Below are positions 23,919 to 34,961 of a stretch of 39,638 bases of DNA, piece after piece. The position numbers and the translations under genes were made by a program. The notes under the pieces were generated by a model, which had not been told where the DNA came from, searched no databases, and saw nothing but the letters and a program-made list of their open reading frames with translations. The stretch is from Methanobacterium veterum. Lineage in GTDB: Archaea; Methanobacteriota; Methanobacteria; Methanobacteriales; Methanobacteriaceae. Each line of letters starts with the position of its first letter. The first letter of the stretch is position 1. The DNA is taken from contig NZ_JQJK01000015.1 of NCBI RefSeq assembly GCF_000745485.1, positions 220,941-260,578 of the forward strand. The letters are read 5' to 3'.

Positions 23919-26240
23919 ATGACCAATGAAGAACTGTGTATGGAATTAGCAAAAGCTACAAAAGAAGAGGAAGTAATTGAAATACTTAAAAATGCCGGCT
24001 ATTGGGATGATCCAAGTGTTTGGCAATATTATGGGGGAATAGAAAATAATTTTTCTATAATTGGGAGTCAACAGAGCTCTGCAGACAGTGCACTAGTAGA
24101 AAAAATTGTTAATTCAGTCGATGCTGTGCTTATGCGTGAATGCTTAAAAATGGGTATTGATCCAACAAGCAATAATGCTCCAGAAAATATAGACGATGCT
24201 TTATATGAGTTCTTTAATATCGAAAATGGAAATCTAGCAAATTTACAACCTAAAAAAAGATTAGAATTAGCGGATAATATAAGAATTGTTGCTACAGGAG
24301 CTAATAAAAATCCATGCTATTCCATAATAGATAAAGGTGAAGGACAAACTCCAAAAAGAATGACTGAAACATTTCTGTCCCTAGTTAAATCAAATAAATT
24401 AAAAATACCATTTGTACAAGGAAAATTTAACATGGGCGGAACTGGAACACTCCCATTTTGTGGAGAAAAAAATATACAATTGATTATATCTAAAAGAAAT
24501 CCGGAAATATCTAAAAATGAAGTTGATGATGGTACTTCAGATTTATGGGGTTTTACAGTTATAAGGAGAGAAGAACCTGCAGAAAACGCTAAAAGCTCAT
24601 CCTACAAATATCTTGCACCAAAAAATCAAATTTTAAGTTTTAATGCTAATTCATTGCCATTATTACCGGGTAAACACCCTGAAGCATATGTAAATCCTTT
24701 AGAATCAGGAACATTCATCAAAATTTACGAATATAAATTACAACCGACCTCTCTTAAAACTCTAATTAACTTTGATCTTCATTATAGATTGTCATTACTA
24801 CTTCCAAAAATAGCTTTACCAGTATTATTAGAAGAAATGCGAAATTATTCTGGTCATTCTTTGCATTCAGTGCTTTCAGGATTAAGTGTTAGACTTGAAG
24901 AGGATAAGAGAGATAATATTGAAGATGGATTCCCAAGCTCTCATATAATGAACATTCAAGGGGAAAAAATGAATGTGCACATCTATGCATTTAAAAAAGA
25001 TGCTAGTGTTGAAAAATACAAGAAAAAAGAAGGTATAATCTTTACAATTAATGGTCAATCACATGGATACATTTCTAAACCATTCTTTAAACGAAAATCT
25101 GTAAAAATGAATTATATATCCGATTCAATATTCGTAATTGTTGATTGCTCCAATATTAGCGGTGGAGCTCGAGAAAAATTATTTATGAACAGCAGAGATA
25201 AGCTAAGAGATGGTGAGCTAAAAAAAGAAATTGAAAAAACATTAGAAAAAATAATAAAGGAACATCCTGGCTTAAGGGCTCTAAAAGAGAGACGAAGACA
25301 AGAAAACATAGGAGAAAAGATTAAAGATTCAAAACCACTAGAAATGATTCTTGAAAACGTGATAAAAAAGTCTCCAACTCTCTCAAACCTTTTGATCATG
25401 GGCCAAAGGATAACAAGCCCCTTTAATTTAACAAACGTTGGAAAAGCAGAAGAATTCATTGGCAAAGAATATCCTACCTTTTTTGACTTAAAAAAACAGT
25501 TTACTCCTGAAAAACCAAAACATTGTCCATCTAATCACCGTTTCCGAATACAGTTTCAAACTGATGCAGATAATGACTATTTAACAAGAGATGATTTTCG
25601 CGGAGAATTCAGACTAATTTACAAAGGAAAAGAATATAATCACTATATAATCAGTTTATGGGATGGAACAGCCAATTTAACATGTGAACTACCAGAAGAT
25701 GTGAATCAAGGTGATATCATTGAATTTAGAGTTGAAGTAGATGATAGAACCCAAATTGACCCTTTTGAAAATAAATTCTATGTTATTGTTGATCCTCCGG
25801 CAAATAACGATAAACCTGGAAATGGAAAGAGATCCAAACCCGCAGGGGGTAATGGAAATAGACAGAAAGCCCCATCTGCTTTAAATTTACCTAACATTTA
25901 TCCTGTAAAAACTGATGAATGGAATAATCATAATTTCGATGGAGAAAGTGCATTAAGAGTTGAAGATGCAGGTGATGAAGGATATGATTTCTATATCAAT
26001 ATGGATAATGTGTATTTATTAAATGAAATTAAATCACGTACAAAAATAGATCCAAAAATCCTGGAATCACAGTTCCAATATGGGATGGTCTTAATTGGAC
26101 TATCTCTCCTAAATCAATTAAGTTCTAATGATAAAGATGATGAAAGAGACATAGAAAAAGAAATAAGCTTAACTACCAAAGCAATAGCGCCAATGCTATT
26201 ACCTATGATAATATCTCTAGGAGAACTAGAAAATACTTAA
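23919..26240 (+). CDS. GHKL-type (Hsp90/MORC-like) ATPase
   Basis: 773 aa from ATG 23919, preferred over ATG 23901 because AGGGG lies just before it. The Bergerat ATP fold is visible: VEKIVNSVDAVL (N box), IIDKGEGQTP (G1 box) and QGKFNMGGTGTL (G2/lid), all in the first ~180 residues. The rest has a transducer-like middle and a C-terminal region with a Ser/Asn/Gly/Lys linker near 640-655. It is not GyrB or MutL by length or order. It heads the operon with HsdM 14 nt downstream, so it probably works with or protects the restriction system; the mechanism is unknown. AT-rich like its neighbours. Confidence 0.78.
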   Translation: MTNEELCMELAKATKEEEVIEILKNAGYWDDPSVWQYYGGIENNFSIIGSQQSSADSALVEKIVNSVDAVLMRECLKMGIDPTSNNAPENIDDALYEFFNIENGNLANLQPKKRLELADNIRIVATGANKNPCYSIIDKGEGQTPKRMTETFLSLVKSNKLKIPFVQGKFNMGGTGTLPFCGEKNIQLIISKRNPEISKNEVDDGTSDLWGFTVIRREEPAENAKSSSYKYLAPKNQILSFNANSLPLLPGKHPEAYVNPLESGTFIKIYEYKLQPTSLKTLINFDLHYRLSLLLPKIALPVLLEEMRNYSGHSLHSVLSGLSVRLEEDKRDNIEDGFPSSHIMNIQGEKMNVHIYAFKKDASVEKYKKKEGIIFTINGQSHGYISKPFFKRKSVKMNYISDSIFVIVDCSNISGGAREKLFMNSRDKLRDGELKKEIEKTLEKIIKEHPGLRALKERRRQENIGEKIKDSKPLEMILENVIKKSPTLSNLLIMGQRITSPFNLTNVGKAEEFIGKEYPTFFDLKKQFTPEKPKHCPSNHRFRIQFQTDADNDYLTRDDFRGEFRLIYKGKEYNHYIISLWDGTANLTCELPEDVNQGDIIEFRVEVDDRTQIDPFENKFYVIVDPPANNDKPGNGKRSKPAGGNGNRQKAPSALNLPNIYPVKTDEWNNHNFDGESALRVEDAGDEGYDFYINMDNVYLLNEIKSRTKIDPKILESQFQYGMVLIGLSLLNQLSSNDKDDERDIEKEISLTTKAIAPMLLPMIISLGELENT

Positions 26241-26254
26241 ATGGAGACAATACT

Positions 26255-28039
26255 ATGGCAAATACTATTAAATTACCTAAATGGTTAGAAGATAGACATA
26301 CAATACTATGGAACACTTTTAAAGATAACGAATTTAAAATGGAAGATGCAATTAATGCCCTTGAAGGAACAGAATCTGGTAAAAAAGGAGTTGATAAAAA
26401 GGGTGTTACTGTAGTGATGTCAGAGTTAAGGAAAGCAGGATGGTTAAATGTAAGTTTTGATAAAGAAGACTCCCGTAAAAGAATTTACAACCTTAAAAGT
26501 AAAGAACAGATAATCAAAGAGCAGTTAACCCTAAAAGAAGGAAAATTAACTCGAAGTGACATCATAGCAATCCTAAAAAAGGCAGCAGACCTCATTAGAA
26601 CCCGTGTTGACTACAAATTCATACTAGTCTTACTCTTCCTAAAAGAAATTAGCGATAAATGGGATACTGAATACGAAAGGGCTTATAAAGAGGCAATTGA
26701 AGACGGTTTAAATGAGAAAGAAGCTGCTATAGAGGCAAGCGAACCTTCATTCCACGATTTTGATCTACCTGAAGAATACAAATGGGATAATTTAAGAAAA
26801 GATGTAGAAAACCTTCCTGAAAACTTTTCCAATGCCTTAAAAACAATTGCTGAGAAAAATACGCAACTCAAAGGGGTTATTGACTCATTTGATTTCGTTG
26901 AATTTACTCAAAGCAGAGAAAATGCAGAAATATTAAGGCAATTAGTTGAGCTATTCAGTGAGAAGAAACTCCATAATGTTGACCCAGATATACTTGGAGA
27001 TGCTTATGAATGGATATTAAGCTATTTTGCACCACAAAAAGCGAAAGAAGGGGAAGTATATACTCCCAGGGAAGTTATCAAACTACTTGTGGAAATATTG
27101 GACCCTAAACCTGAAGAAAGCGTTTATGATCCTGCATCTGCGTCTAATGGTATGCTTATAATCTCACATAAACATGTCAAAGATAATTATGGTAAAGATG
27201 CAGCTGACAAGTTATTCCTTTATGGTCAAGAAGTGAATCAGAAAACTTTGGCACTTGGAACAATGAATTTGTATATTCACGATATCAAAAATGCCAATGT
27301 AGCTCAAGGAGACACTTTGCTATATCCTAAATTCAAAGAGGGCAATGGGGTAAAACAGTTCGATGTTGTCATAGCTAATCCTCCATGGAATTTAGATGGA
27401 TTTCCAGAGGATACCTTAAAGAAAGGTGATTTCTGGAAACAAAGATACAGTTATGGCTTTGTTGGTAAACAATCTGCGGATTGGGCCTGGATACAACATA
27501 TGATCGCATCAGCAAAAGACAATACTGGACGTATAGGGATAGTAATTGATAATGGGGCCTTGTTTAGAGGAGGAAAGGAAAAAAAGATACGTACAAGCAT
27601 AATAAAAGAGGACCTAATAGATTGTGTAATTCTTTTACCAGAAAAACTCTTTTACAATACTGGAGCACCAGGGGCAATTATCGTTCTTAACGAAAGTAAA
27701 TCAGAAGTCCGGAAGGGAAAAGTTCTATTCATCAACGCTAGTCAAGAATTTGAACAACATCCTGAAGTCAGAAAACTGAAAATTTTAGGTGAAGACAATA
27801 TAAAAAAAGTAGCAGAAATTTATCGTGAATTTAATGACAATGATGGATTTGCTAAAGTTATAACACTAGAAGAAATCAAAGAGAATGATTATAACCTTAA
27901 TGTTTCTTTATATGCATTTCCAGAAGATAAAATTGAAGATATTGACATAGCAAAAGAATGGGAAGACTTAAAAAAACTCGAACTTGAGCTTCAGGCTATT
28001 GATGAAAAGGTAAGGGGTTACCTAGAGGAGGTGCTCTAA
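26255..28039 (+). CDS. hsdM: Type I restriction-modification DNA methyltransferase subunit
   Basis: 594 aa. Residues 1-90 form an extra helical, winged-helix-like N-terminal region. The HsdM N-terminal helical domain follows at ~95-250 and the N6-adenine methylase at ~255-560. The catalytic motif IV is ANPPW at 374-378. Motif I reads [12 protein letters not shown] (291-302), whereas HsdM usually has a Gly-rich DPxxGTGG or DPxxGSGG; the change may lower or alter S-adenosylmethionine binding. [15 protein letters not shown] is typical of HsdM. The stop overlaps the HsdS start (TAATG), so the two are coupled. Confidence 0.92.
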   Translation: MANTIKLPKWLEDRHTILWNTFKDNEFKMEDAINALEGTESGKKGVDKKGVTVVMSELRKAGWLNVSFDKEDSRKRIYNLKSKEQIIKEQLTLKEGKLTRSDIIAILKKAADLIRTRVDYKFILVLLFLKEISDKWDTEYERAYKEAIEDGLNEKEAAIEASEPSFHDFDLPEEYKWDNLRKDVENLPENFSNALKTIAEKNTQLKGVIDSFDFVEFTQSRENAEILRQLVELFSEKKLHNVDPDILGDAYEWILSYFAPQKAKEGEVYTPREVIKLLVEILDPKPEESVYDPASASNGMLIISHKHVKDNYGKDAADKLFLYGQEVNQKTLALGTMNLYIHDIKNANVAQGDTLLYPKFKEGNGVKQFDVVIANPPWNLDGFPEDTLKKGDFWKQRYSYGFVGKQSADWAWIQHMIASAKDNTGRIGIVIDNGALFRGGKEKKIRTSIIKEDLIDCVILLPEKLFYNTGAPGAIIVLNESKSEVRKGKVLFINASQEFEQHPEVRKLKILGEDNIKKVAEIYREFNDNDGFAKVITLEEIKENDYNLNVSLYAFPEDKIEDIDIAKEWEDLKKLELELQAIDEKVRGYLEEVL

Positions 28040-29328
28040 TGGAATGTAAGACAACTACTATTGGAGCAATACCTGTTGATTGGGATTTAAAACGAGTTAA
28101 AGATATTTTTGATGTTAAGACAGGTACAACACCCTCAACTAAAAAACAGGAATATTGGGAAGATGGAACAATTACTTGGATAACACCAGCGGATATGAGT
28201 AAACTGGATGGAATATCAATAAAGGATAGTAACCGTAAAGTTACCAAAAAAGCCTTAAAAGAAAATAATTTAAATTTAATTCCAAAAAAATCAATCATTT
28301 TATCTACAAGAGCACCAGTAGGTTATGTTGCACTAAATATTGAAGAAAGTACCTTCAATCAAGGCTGTAAAGGATTAGTTCCTAAAAACCCAGATACTAC
28401 AGATACTCTATTCTATTCTTATTATCTTTTAAGTAAGAACAATAGACTACAACAGTTAAGCGGAGGTAGTACTTTCAAGGAATTGGCCAAAGATACATTA
28501 ATGAAATTTGATTTACCTGTTCCTTCAATTCATGAACAACGGAAAATCGCTGAAATACTTTCAGTAACTGACCAGGCAATCCAAAAATCAGATGAAATCA
28601 TAACCAAAACAGAAAGGTTCAAAAAAGGGATAATGCAAAAGCTTTTAACCAGGGGCATTGGGCATAATGAGTATAAAAGTACTAAAATTGGTGAAATTCC
28701 AGTAGATTGGAATTTAGTAAGTTTAATGGAAATTGCAGATAATGAAAGTGATATAGTAGCAGGGCCATTTGGATCTAATCTTAAAGTCAGCGATTATACA
28801 AAGGAAGGAGTTCCTATAATAAGACTTCAAAATATAGAAAGAAATCAGTTCGTAAATAAGGACATTAAGTTTACCTCTCAAGAAAAAGCTAAAGAATTGA
28901 AATATCATTCTTTTAAAGCTGGAGATATTGTTCTGGCAAAGTTAGGAGATCCAATCGGAAAAACATGCTTAGTGCCTTCTTTTCTGAAAGAAGGATTAAT
29001 AGTAGCGGATGTGGTGAGAATTAGGCCCTCTTCTAAAAAAGCTAATAAAATCTTCATTGAATATGTGCTTAATTCAGTAGCAGTATCAAATCAATTTAAA
29101 ATGGAAACTATAGGTAGTACAAGACCTCGTGTGAATCTTTCTCAAGTTAGAAAATTAAAAATACCTTTACCTCGATTGAATGAACAAGAAAAAATTGGCG
29201 AAATCCTTTTAAACGTAGATAAAAAGCTCGAATTTGAAAATAAAAGGAAGCTAAAATTTGAAAAAGTGAAAAAAGGGTTAATGAATGACTTTTTAACTGG
29301 CCATAAGAGAGTTAAGTTAGATACATAG
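28039..29328 (+). CDS. hsdS: Type I restriction-modification specificity subunit
   Basis: 429 aa with two target-recognition domains: the first opens [16 protein letters not shown] and the second, after ~210 residues, [17 protein letters not shown]. Each is followed by a conserved helical spacer ([16 protein letters not shown] and [14 protein letters not shown]). This is the complete two-half form that reads a bipartite DNA site. The recognition sequence cannot be deduced. The start codon overlaps the end of hsdM, and hsdR begins 10 nt later. Confidence 0.93.
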   Translation: MECKTTTIGAIPVDWDLKRVKDIFDVKTGTTPSTKKQEYWEDGTITWITPADMSKLDGISIKDSNRKVTKKALKENNLNLIPKKSIILSTRAPVGYVALNIEESTFNQGCKGLVPKNPDTTDTLFYSYYLLSKNNRLQQLSGGSTFKELAKDTLMKFDLPVPSIHEQRKIAEILSVTDQAIQKSDEIITKTERFKKGIMQKLLTRGIGHNEYKSTKIGEIPVDWNLVSLMEIADNESDIVAGPFGSNLKVSDYTKEGVPIIRLQNIERNQFVNKDIKFTSQEKAKELKYHSFKAGDIVLAKLGDPIGKTCLVPSFLKEGLIVADVVRIRPSSKKANKIFIEYVLNSVAVSNQFKMETIGSTRPRVNLSQVRKLKIPLPRLNEQEKIGEILLNVDKKLEFENKRKLKFEKVKKGLMNDFLTGHKRVKLDT

Positions 29329-29338
29329 GAGTGATGTT

Positions 29339-32300
29339 ATGTCTGGCTTTGATGAAGAAATGCTGGAAGATTATGTTATTGAACAATTTGAGAAGGACGG
29401 ATGGAAATTTGTTAAGTCAGCATTCCTTAATAGAGATACCAACGAGGATATTCTGTTAGAAAGTGATCTGATGCGCGCTATTAAACGCATCAATCACAAT
29501 AAAGACCTTGATGATGATGAAATAATACAGGCCATCAAAGAGCTTAAACTCAAGCCAAGTACCTCCGAAGGACTTAAACAAGTTCTTAACATGTTAAAAT
29601 ATGGAGTAACCATCGTATCGAAAAGAGGAAGGGAAATAAAGAAAATAAATCTCTTTGATTTCTCTAATATTAAACTTAATGAGTATATTGTTTCCAGACA
29701 AGTAATTTACCATGGAAAAGAAGAAATAAGAACTGATGTGATGCTTTATGTTAATGGTATCCCCCTAGCTAATATTGAACTTAAAAATCCGGCAAGTTTC
29801 TCAGAAACCTGGTATAATGCCTATTTGCAGATTAAAGGGTATGAAAAAGATGTTCCTGAGCTTTATAAGTATGTACAAATAGGTGTGGCAGCAGAACAAA
29901 ATGCCTTGTATTTCCCTATTGTTCCTCAGCTTGAAGATGTTAATAAATCAGAATGGAAAGAAGACGATGCAGACCCTGTAAATTCTGTTATTAAAATGTT
30001 ATCTAAAGAAAGGATATTGGACTTAATACGTAACTACATTTTTATCCGAGAAGAGGCGGGAATGGGAACAAAAGTAATTGCCAGATATATGCAGTACCAG
30101 GCATCAGAGAGAATAGTTAACCGTGTTTTAAACCAAATGGAAGGAATAGATGATAAAAAAAATGGTCTCATTTGGCACTGGCAAGGATCAGGTAAGACAT
30201 TGACTATGATATTTGCAGCCAATAAGCTCTATCACCTTCAAAAACTTGAAAATCCTTCAATATTTTTCATTTTAGATAGATTAGATCTGGAAAATCAATT
30301 ATACCAAGAATTTACAGCTTTAGATTCAATTCATCCCGAAATTATACATAATATTGATGAATTAAAAAGTTTAATCCTTCACGATGAATACAAAGGTAAA
30401 AAGGGGATATTTATTACTATAATGCAAAGATTTAAGCCCGGACAATTAGATAAAGTACAAGAAGATCTTGAAAAACTTGAAGAAATGGATAAGAACACGA
30501 TATCTTCAAGGGAAAATGTAATTACTTTCATAGATGAAGGCCACAGAACGCAATATGGTACTTTAGCTGGGCAAATGAGGAAAATACTCAAATCAGGGTT
30601 TTTCTTTGCATTTACTGGTACTCCTATCGCCAAAAAAGAAAAAGATACTTATAATAAATTTGCATATCCTTCAGATAATGAGGCATATTTGCATCGCTAT
30701 TTTATCATTGAATCCATAAAAGATGGATTTACTTTGAAGATTGTATATAAGCCAATAGTAGAAAGAGACATTCGTTTAGATAAAAATTCTATAAAAGCAT
30801 TTTCAGAGGTTGAATTTGACGAATTACCAGAAGAAATCCAAGATGATGTAGAAATTAGGGTTAAAAGTAAGCTCAATGCCATCAATGTGTTCCTAGAAAA
30901 TCCAAAAAGGATAGAAAAGGTAGCAAAAGATATTGCTGATAATTTTAAAGAAAATTTGGATGGTAAGTTTAAGGCAATGGTCGTTGCAGCCACTAGATCA
31001 GCATGTGTACAATATAAACGAGCTTTGGACAAATTCTTACCTCCAGAATATTCTGAAGTGATTATGACGTATCATAAAATAAAAGATCCACAAGCTAATC
31101 AAATAATAAAAGAATATGAAGAAGAGTTAAAGACCAAATACAATCGTAAGAATACAGAAGATATTAAAAAAGAAGTTATTGAGAACTTCAAAGAAGAAGA
31201 TAGTCTTCCAAAAATACTAATAGTAACTGATATGCTTCTTACAGGATTTGACGCTCCAATATTACAGACAATGTATCTGGATAAACCAATTAAAGAACAT
31301 ATGTTGCTCCAGGCGGTTGCAAGAACTAACAGACCTTACAAAGATGTAAAAGAAGCAGGTTACATTGTAGATTATGTTGGAATGATTGATACCGAACTTA
31401 AGCATGCTTTAGAAATTTATGGTACAGATGAAATACAAGAAACCTTGTATGATATTGAATCCATGAAAAATGACTTTAATAAATTAATGGATGAAACTCT
31501 GGCAATTTTTAAAGGAATACCAAAGAATCAATATGATAGAGAAATCCTTCTTAATGCTATAGAAATTCTAACCACAGATGACGAGAATAGCGATATTTTC
31601 ATAGAAAACTATCGTAATTTAAGGCGTTTATTTGAGTTCCTGGGCACCGATGCCATTGTATTGGATAGAAGAAATGAATTCAAATGGATATCTGCAATTT
31701 ATAGTTATTACATGAAAATGGTAACTCGCGATCCATCTATGGATGAAACCGTGCGTAAATACTATGAAAAAACAATTAAATTTCTCCATAAGGCTACAGA
31801 ATTTGAAGAATTTGAGAAAAATTTACCTGAGATTGAATTTGATGAATGTTACCTAGAAAATCTTAATCAAAGTACTGATAGTGATGAGGAAAGAGCTGCG
31901 AATATTGTTTTTGCTTTAAATAAGTTTGTATTAGTTAATAAGGAAAATAATCCAGTATATGAATCTGTAGCTGATAAAGTTGAACGTTTACGGGAAATGT
32001 GGAAAACAAGGGGAAAAGATTATAACAAACTTTATCAGGAGGGCGCTGAAATATTTAAGCAAATTCAAACAAGCTTTAAAAGACAGGAAAAGCTCGATTT
32101 ATCTGATTTAGAGTATTCGATGCTATCAGTTCTGGAAAATAAATTTGGAAAAAATAAAGAGTTAATCCAGGATGTCGAAGACATTGATTCAATTATTGGA
32201 GAAGATGCATTTGATGGTTGGGTTGAACAGAGAGCCGTATACAAAAAAATAGAGGGGAATATACGTAGATTCATTCGTAAAAAATATTATAAAAAGTTTA

Positions 32301-32371
32301 ACATGAATATGAATGATCTTGAGGAACTAAACAAGCAGATAATGGAAAAAGTTGAGAAATATGCCGAATAG
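29339..32371 (+). CDS. hsdR: Type I restriction endonuclease subunit
   Basis: 1010 aa, full length. N-terminal PD-(D/E)XK nuclease with RTDVMLYVNG and IELKNP (Asp133, Glu147-x-Lys149). A superfamily 2 translocase follows: Walker A WQGSGKT at 281-287, DEGH at 398-401, FAFTGTP, and a second RecA domain ending LLTGFDAP and QAVARTNR. A helical C-terminal region should bind HsdM. GGAGTGAT lies before ATG 29339. All catalytic residues are present, so cleavage should be functional if the methylase protects the host. Confidence 0.94.
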   Translation: MSGFDEEMLEDYVIEQFEKDGWKFVKSAFLNRDTNEDILLESDLMRAIKRINHNKDLDDDEIIQAIKELKLKPSTSEGLKQVLNMLKYGVTIVSKRGREIKKINLFDFSNIKLNEYIVSRQVIYHGKEEIRTDVMLYVNGIPLANIELKNPASFSETWYNAYLQIKGYEKDVPELYKYVQIGVAAEQNALYFPIVPQLEDVNKSEWKEDDADPVNSVIKMLSKERILDLIRNYIFIREEAGMGTKVIARYMQYQASERIVNRVLNQMEGIDDKKNGLIWHWQGSGKTLTMIFAANKLYHLQKLENPSIFFILDRLDLENQLYQEFTALDSIHPEIIHNIDELKSLILHDEYKGKKGIFITIMQRFKPGQLDKVQEDLEKLEEMDKNTISSRENVITFIDEGHRTQYGTLAGQMRKILKSGFFFAFTGTPIAKKEKDTYNKFAYPSDNEAYLHRYFIIESIKDGFTLKIVYKPIVERDIRLDKNSIKAFSEVEFDELPEEIQDDVEIRVKSKLNAINVFLENPKRIEKVAKDIADNFKENLDGKFKAMVVAATRSACVQYKRALDKFLPPEYSEVIMTYHKIKDPQANQIIKEYEEELKTKYNRKNTEDIKKEVIENFKEEDSLPKILIVTDMLLTGFDAPILQTMYLDKPIKEHMLLQAVARTNRPYKDVKEAGYIVDYVGMIDTELKHALEIYGTDEIQETLYDIESMKNDFNKLMDETLAIFKGIPKNQYDREILLNAIEILTTDDENSDIFIENYRNLRRLFEFLGTDAIVLDRRNEFKWISAIYSYYMKMVTRDPSMDETVRKYYEKTIKFLHKATEFEEFEKNLPEIEFDECYLENLNQSTDSDEERAANIVFALNKFVLVNKENNPVYESVADKVERLREMWKTRGKDYNKLYQEGAEIFKQIQTSFKRQEKLDLSDLEYSMLSVLENKFGKNKELIQDVEDIDSIIGEDAFDGWVEQRAVYKKIEGNIRRFIRKKYYKKFNMNMNDLEELNKQIMEKVEKYAE

Positions 32372-32945
32372 GTTCAAAATTAAGGATTTGGAAGGCGATT
32401 ACCAGGTTGTACGTCGTGATATTAAATATCCTCGTTTGGAATTAAAAACAGGTAATTTGATTTTAATAGTACCAAAAAAATATAAACAGCCTCAAAAATT
32501 GATAGAAGAACATCAAGAGTGGATATACAATAAATTTTCATTAATTAAAGAGTCAAAGGAAAGGGCAAATAAAAAAAAGCTTAATCATCAGCGAACAGAA
32601 GAAAAATTAAGAGAGCTTGTATCTTTATACGTTAAAAAAGATGCAACTAAATTGGGAGCAATGCCAAGCAGCGTACGCTTTCGCAATATGAATTCTAAAT
32701 GGGGAAGTTGCAGTAACAAGAAAACTCTTACCCTAAACAAACTCCTTAAATATCTGCCTTATGATCTAATTGAATATGTAGTTTATCATGAAATGGTGCA
32801 TCTTATAGAAAGAAAACATAATAAAAACTTTTGGAAGATAATTTCAGACAAATTCACTGATTACAAACAAAAAGAAGATGATTTAATGGATTATTGGTTT
32901 CTTATTAATTCAAATATAAAAAATAGGCGGTTATACAATGAATAA
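32361..32945 (+). CDS. DUF45/YgjP-type zinc metallopeptidase
   Basis: 194 aa from ATG 32361; TTG 32352 is an alternative. HEMVH at 143-147, followed by ERKHNKNFW, is the metallopeptidase signature of the M48-like DUF45 family, with WGSCS upstream (RNMNSKWGSCS). It overlaps the end of hsdR by 11 nt, so the two are coupled. Such peptidases are regularly found after hsdR in type I loci, and a role in controlling restriction subunits is possible but not shown. Confidence 0.9.
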   Translation: MPNRFKIKDLEGDYQVVRRDIKYPRLELKTGNLILIVPKKYKQPQKLIEEHQEWIYNKFSLIKESKERANKKKLNHQRTEEKLRELVSLYVKKDATKLGAMPSSVRFRNMNSKWGSCSNKKTLTLNKLLKYLPYDLIEYVVYHEMVHLIERKHNKNFWKIISDKFTDYKQKEDDLMDYWFLINSNIKNRRLYNE

Positions 32946-33105
32946 GACTTATTCTGGAATACCTTGTGACATTAAATGTCCTAAATGTGGTAATATGGCT
33001 GAAGAAACTGATAAGTCAGTTTCTGATCGTTTATATATTTATCAGGATTATAAATGCACTAAATGTGGAACAGTAACAACTAAAAGATTTAGGAAAATTG
33101 GATAA
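32938..33105 (+). CDS. Small zinc-ribbon protein (55 aa)
   Basis: A short gene overlapping the metallopeptidase by 8 nt (ATGAATAA). It has CPKC and CTKC knuckles about 26 residues apart (IKCPKCGNMAEE, YKCTKCGTVTTK) and a basic end. It is the last gene of the restriction operon and probably binds zinc and perhaps nucleic acid. The 240 nt to the convergent DUF262 gene are AT-rich with nothing else recognised. Confidence 0.8.
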   Translation: MNKTYSGIPCDIKCPKCGNMAEETDKSVSDRLYIYQDYKCTKCGTVTTKRFRKIG

Positions 33106-33345
33106 TAAACTTTTTAGGTAAAAGTTTATTTACATTATTTTTTTATTTAAATAACTGAACTAACAAAGGCTATTTTGGGTATTGAACGTATTTAATGGTC
33201 AAAAACTAATAAAAATTATTCTAAGTTCAAAGTTATATTGATCATTAATATAAAATTATAAAGATTAACTATAGTTTTCAATTAATTAAAATTTTTCTTT
33301 AATGAGAAAGACTTGCCTTTTAAAGGGATGGAAAGTAAAGAATAG

Positions 33346-34707
33346 TTATTCGTTTCTTGACCGGGACCAATTGCAATATCTATGTGTTAATCTGGCATTT
33401 TCAGGTACTGTTTCACCTCCTTGCCAATATTGTTCAATATGGTCTAATGCAGCATCATCTATATCTATTATGCGTTGTCCACATATTTCACAAGTTGAAT
33501 TAGCATCAAAACGTTCTTTTTTGAGTTCATGGGAGAAACATCTTGGTTTTTTGGCTTCAATATCTATTATATTCTCTAAAACATTCCTCCATTTGTCAAA
33601 ACGTGTTCTAACAGCTTTAATCGTGTTAGTAGATATTTCAATAGAATCTATAAATTCTTGATCATTCGTCATTAAATCTATCCAGGCTTCTCTTATTAAA
33701 TCCAAATTTTTATAAACTTTATTTTTATCAGCATTTGCAAATGTAAACATTAAAACTTCGTATAATGATTTATTAAACTGTCTACTTTCCCAATTTCCGT
33801 TAGGATCTTTTTCATCTCCTCTACGGAATCTTCTGAATGCTTGATCTCCAAATAAGGATCTTATTATGCCGACTGAGTTTTTAAAAGCATTTTTTAATTT
33901 TATGGATTCTTCATCCGAAATATTTTGATATATTTCCATTTCTCTATTCAAAAATTGTTTTGCAGGAGGTTTGTAATTGAGATATGTGGCATGATAAAAT
34001 GCTGCAAACCTTAAAACCAGTTCAATATCTCTCATTCGTCTTTCGGGATTTTTAATTCCTAATATTTCTCTGAAATTTTTGTTTTCCGAAAGTTCTTTTA
34101 AAAGGATATTATAAGGCCCTCTATAAATGCAGTTTCTAAGTTCTTGATCATTTAAAGAAATAGCGCCAGTATTCAGTCTCTCAAATATTTCAAATTTTAA
34201 GTTTTTATCTGATTCTTTATTAAAGATTATAGTTCTTACGGAATATGAAATGATTTTGTCTTGTATATCTTCGTCTAAATCTGAAAATCGCTTTCCATTG
34301 AGTTCTTTAAGCACTTTAAGACCGTTCAATTTAAAATCAGATGTTTTATCTTTTGATTCTTTAAATTCCCCATCAATAAATGAAAAGAATGATGTCAGGC
34401 GCTGTTGGCCATCTATTACATAGTTTTCGTTGTTTTCTTCTTCAGATAAATAAATTATAGGTAATGGAATACCTAAAATCGCCGATTCTATTAATCTGCT
34501 GGCATTAGATTTATTCCAAATAAAATGACGTTGAAAGTCAGGTTGGAGAATTAATTTACCTTTTTTATACCTTTTATAAAGAGAATCTATCTCAGGATCT
34601 TTTTCTTTTGTATAAATTTTTCTTCTTAAGGGTTCAATATCATCTTCTATATTTTCATCATCTGTTTTTTCAAATTCTATCTCATCAAGATTCTCTAATT
34701 CATCCAT
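33346..34707 (-). CDS. DUF262 protein with C-terminal HNH nuclease (GmrSD-like)
   Basis: 453 aa from ATG 34707; GTG 34716 is an alternative. The N-terminal DUF262 domain has LQPDFQRHFIWN and YVIDGQQRLTSFF (DGQQR is the ParB-like catalytic loop), then FEIFERLNTGAISL. The C-terminal HNH domain has CEICGQ, LDHIEQYWQGG and RLTHRYCNWSR, with the Cys pair, DHI and N residues in place. This two-domain layout matches GmrSD-type restriction of modified DNA and related defence nucleases. A TATA box (TTTTTATATAAG, minus strand 34746-34735) puts transcription almost at the start codon. It converges on the type I operon, so both systems may complement each other. Confidence 0.88.
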   Translation of the reverse strand: MDELENLDEIEFEKTDDENIEDDIEPLRRKIYTKEKDPEIDSLYKRYKKGKLILQPDFQRHFIWNKSNASRLIESAILGIPLPIIYLSEEENNENYVIDGQQRLTSFFSFIDGEFKESKDKTSDFKLNGLKVLKELNGKRFSDLDEDIQDKIISYSVRTIIFNKESDKNLKFEIFERLNTGAISLNDQELRNCIYRGPYNILLKELSENKNFREILGIKNPERRMRDIELVLRFAAFYHATYLNYKPPAKQFLNREMEIYQNISDEESIKLKNAFKNSVGIIRSLFGDQAFRRFRRGDEKDPNGNWESRQFNKSLYEVLMFTFANADKNKVYKNLDLIREAWIDLMTNDQEFIDSIEISTNTIKAVRTRFDKWRNVLENIIDIEAKKPRCFSHELKKERFDANSTCEICGQRIIDIDDAALDHIEQYWQGGETVPENARLTHRYCNWSRSRNE

Positions 34708-34852
34708 TTTTACCACATTTTAAATTATAATTTACTTATATAAAAATTAAGAAGAATATTTAGTAATTATTCTTTATTATTCAACTTCGCATTAACAACT
34801 TCAATCTTATCCTTCCCATGATGTGCATAGGATAAATATTCAATGCATTAAT

Positions 34853-34870
34853 GTTTATATCTATATAAAG
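34853..34870 (+). promoter_or_regulatory. Promoter of triple zinc-ribbon gene
   Basis: TTTATATCTATATAAAG holds two overlapping TATA-like boxes. Transcription should start near 34885-34895, leaving a leader of ~70 nt. The rest of 34717-34961 is the divergent promoter region. Confidence 0.55.
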
Positions 34871-34961
34871 TCCATAAACCATAATACTAAGTACTTATTA
34901 AACCACTATTCAAATAATCATTTAATTTGAATATCAATTTTTACACTGTGGAGGTTGTATA

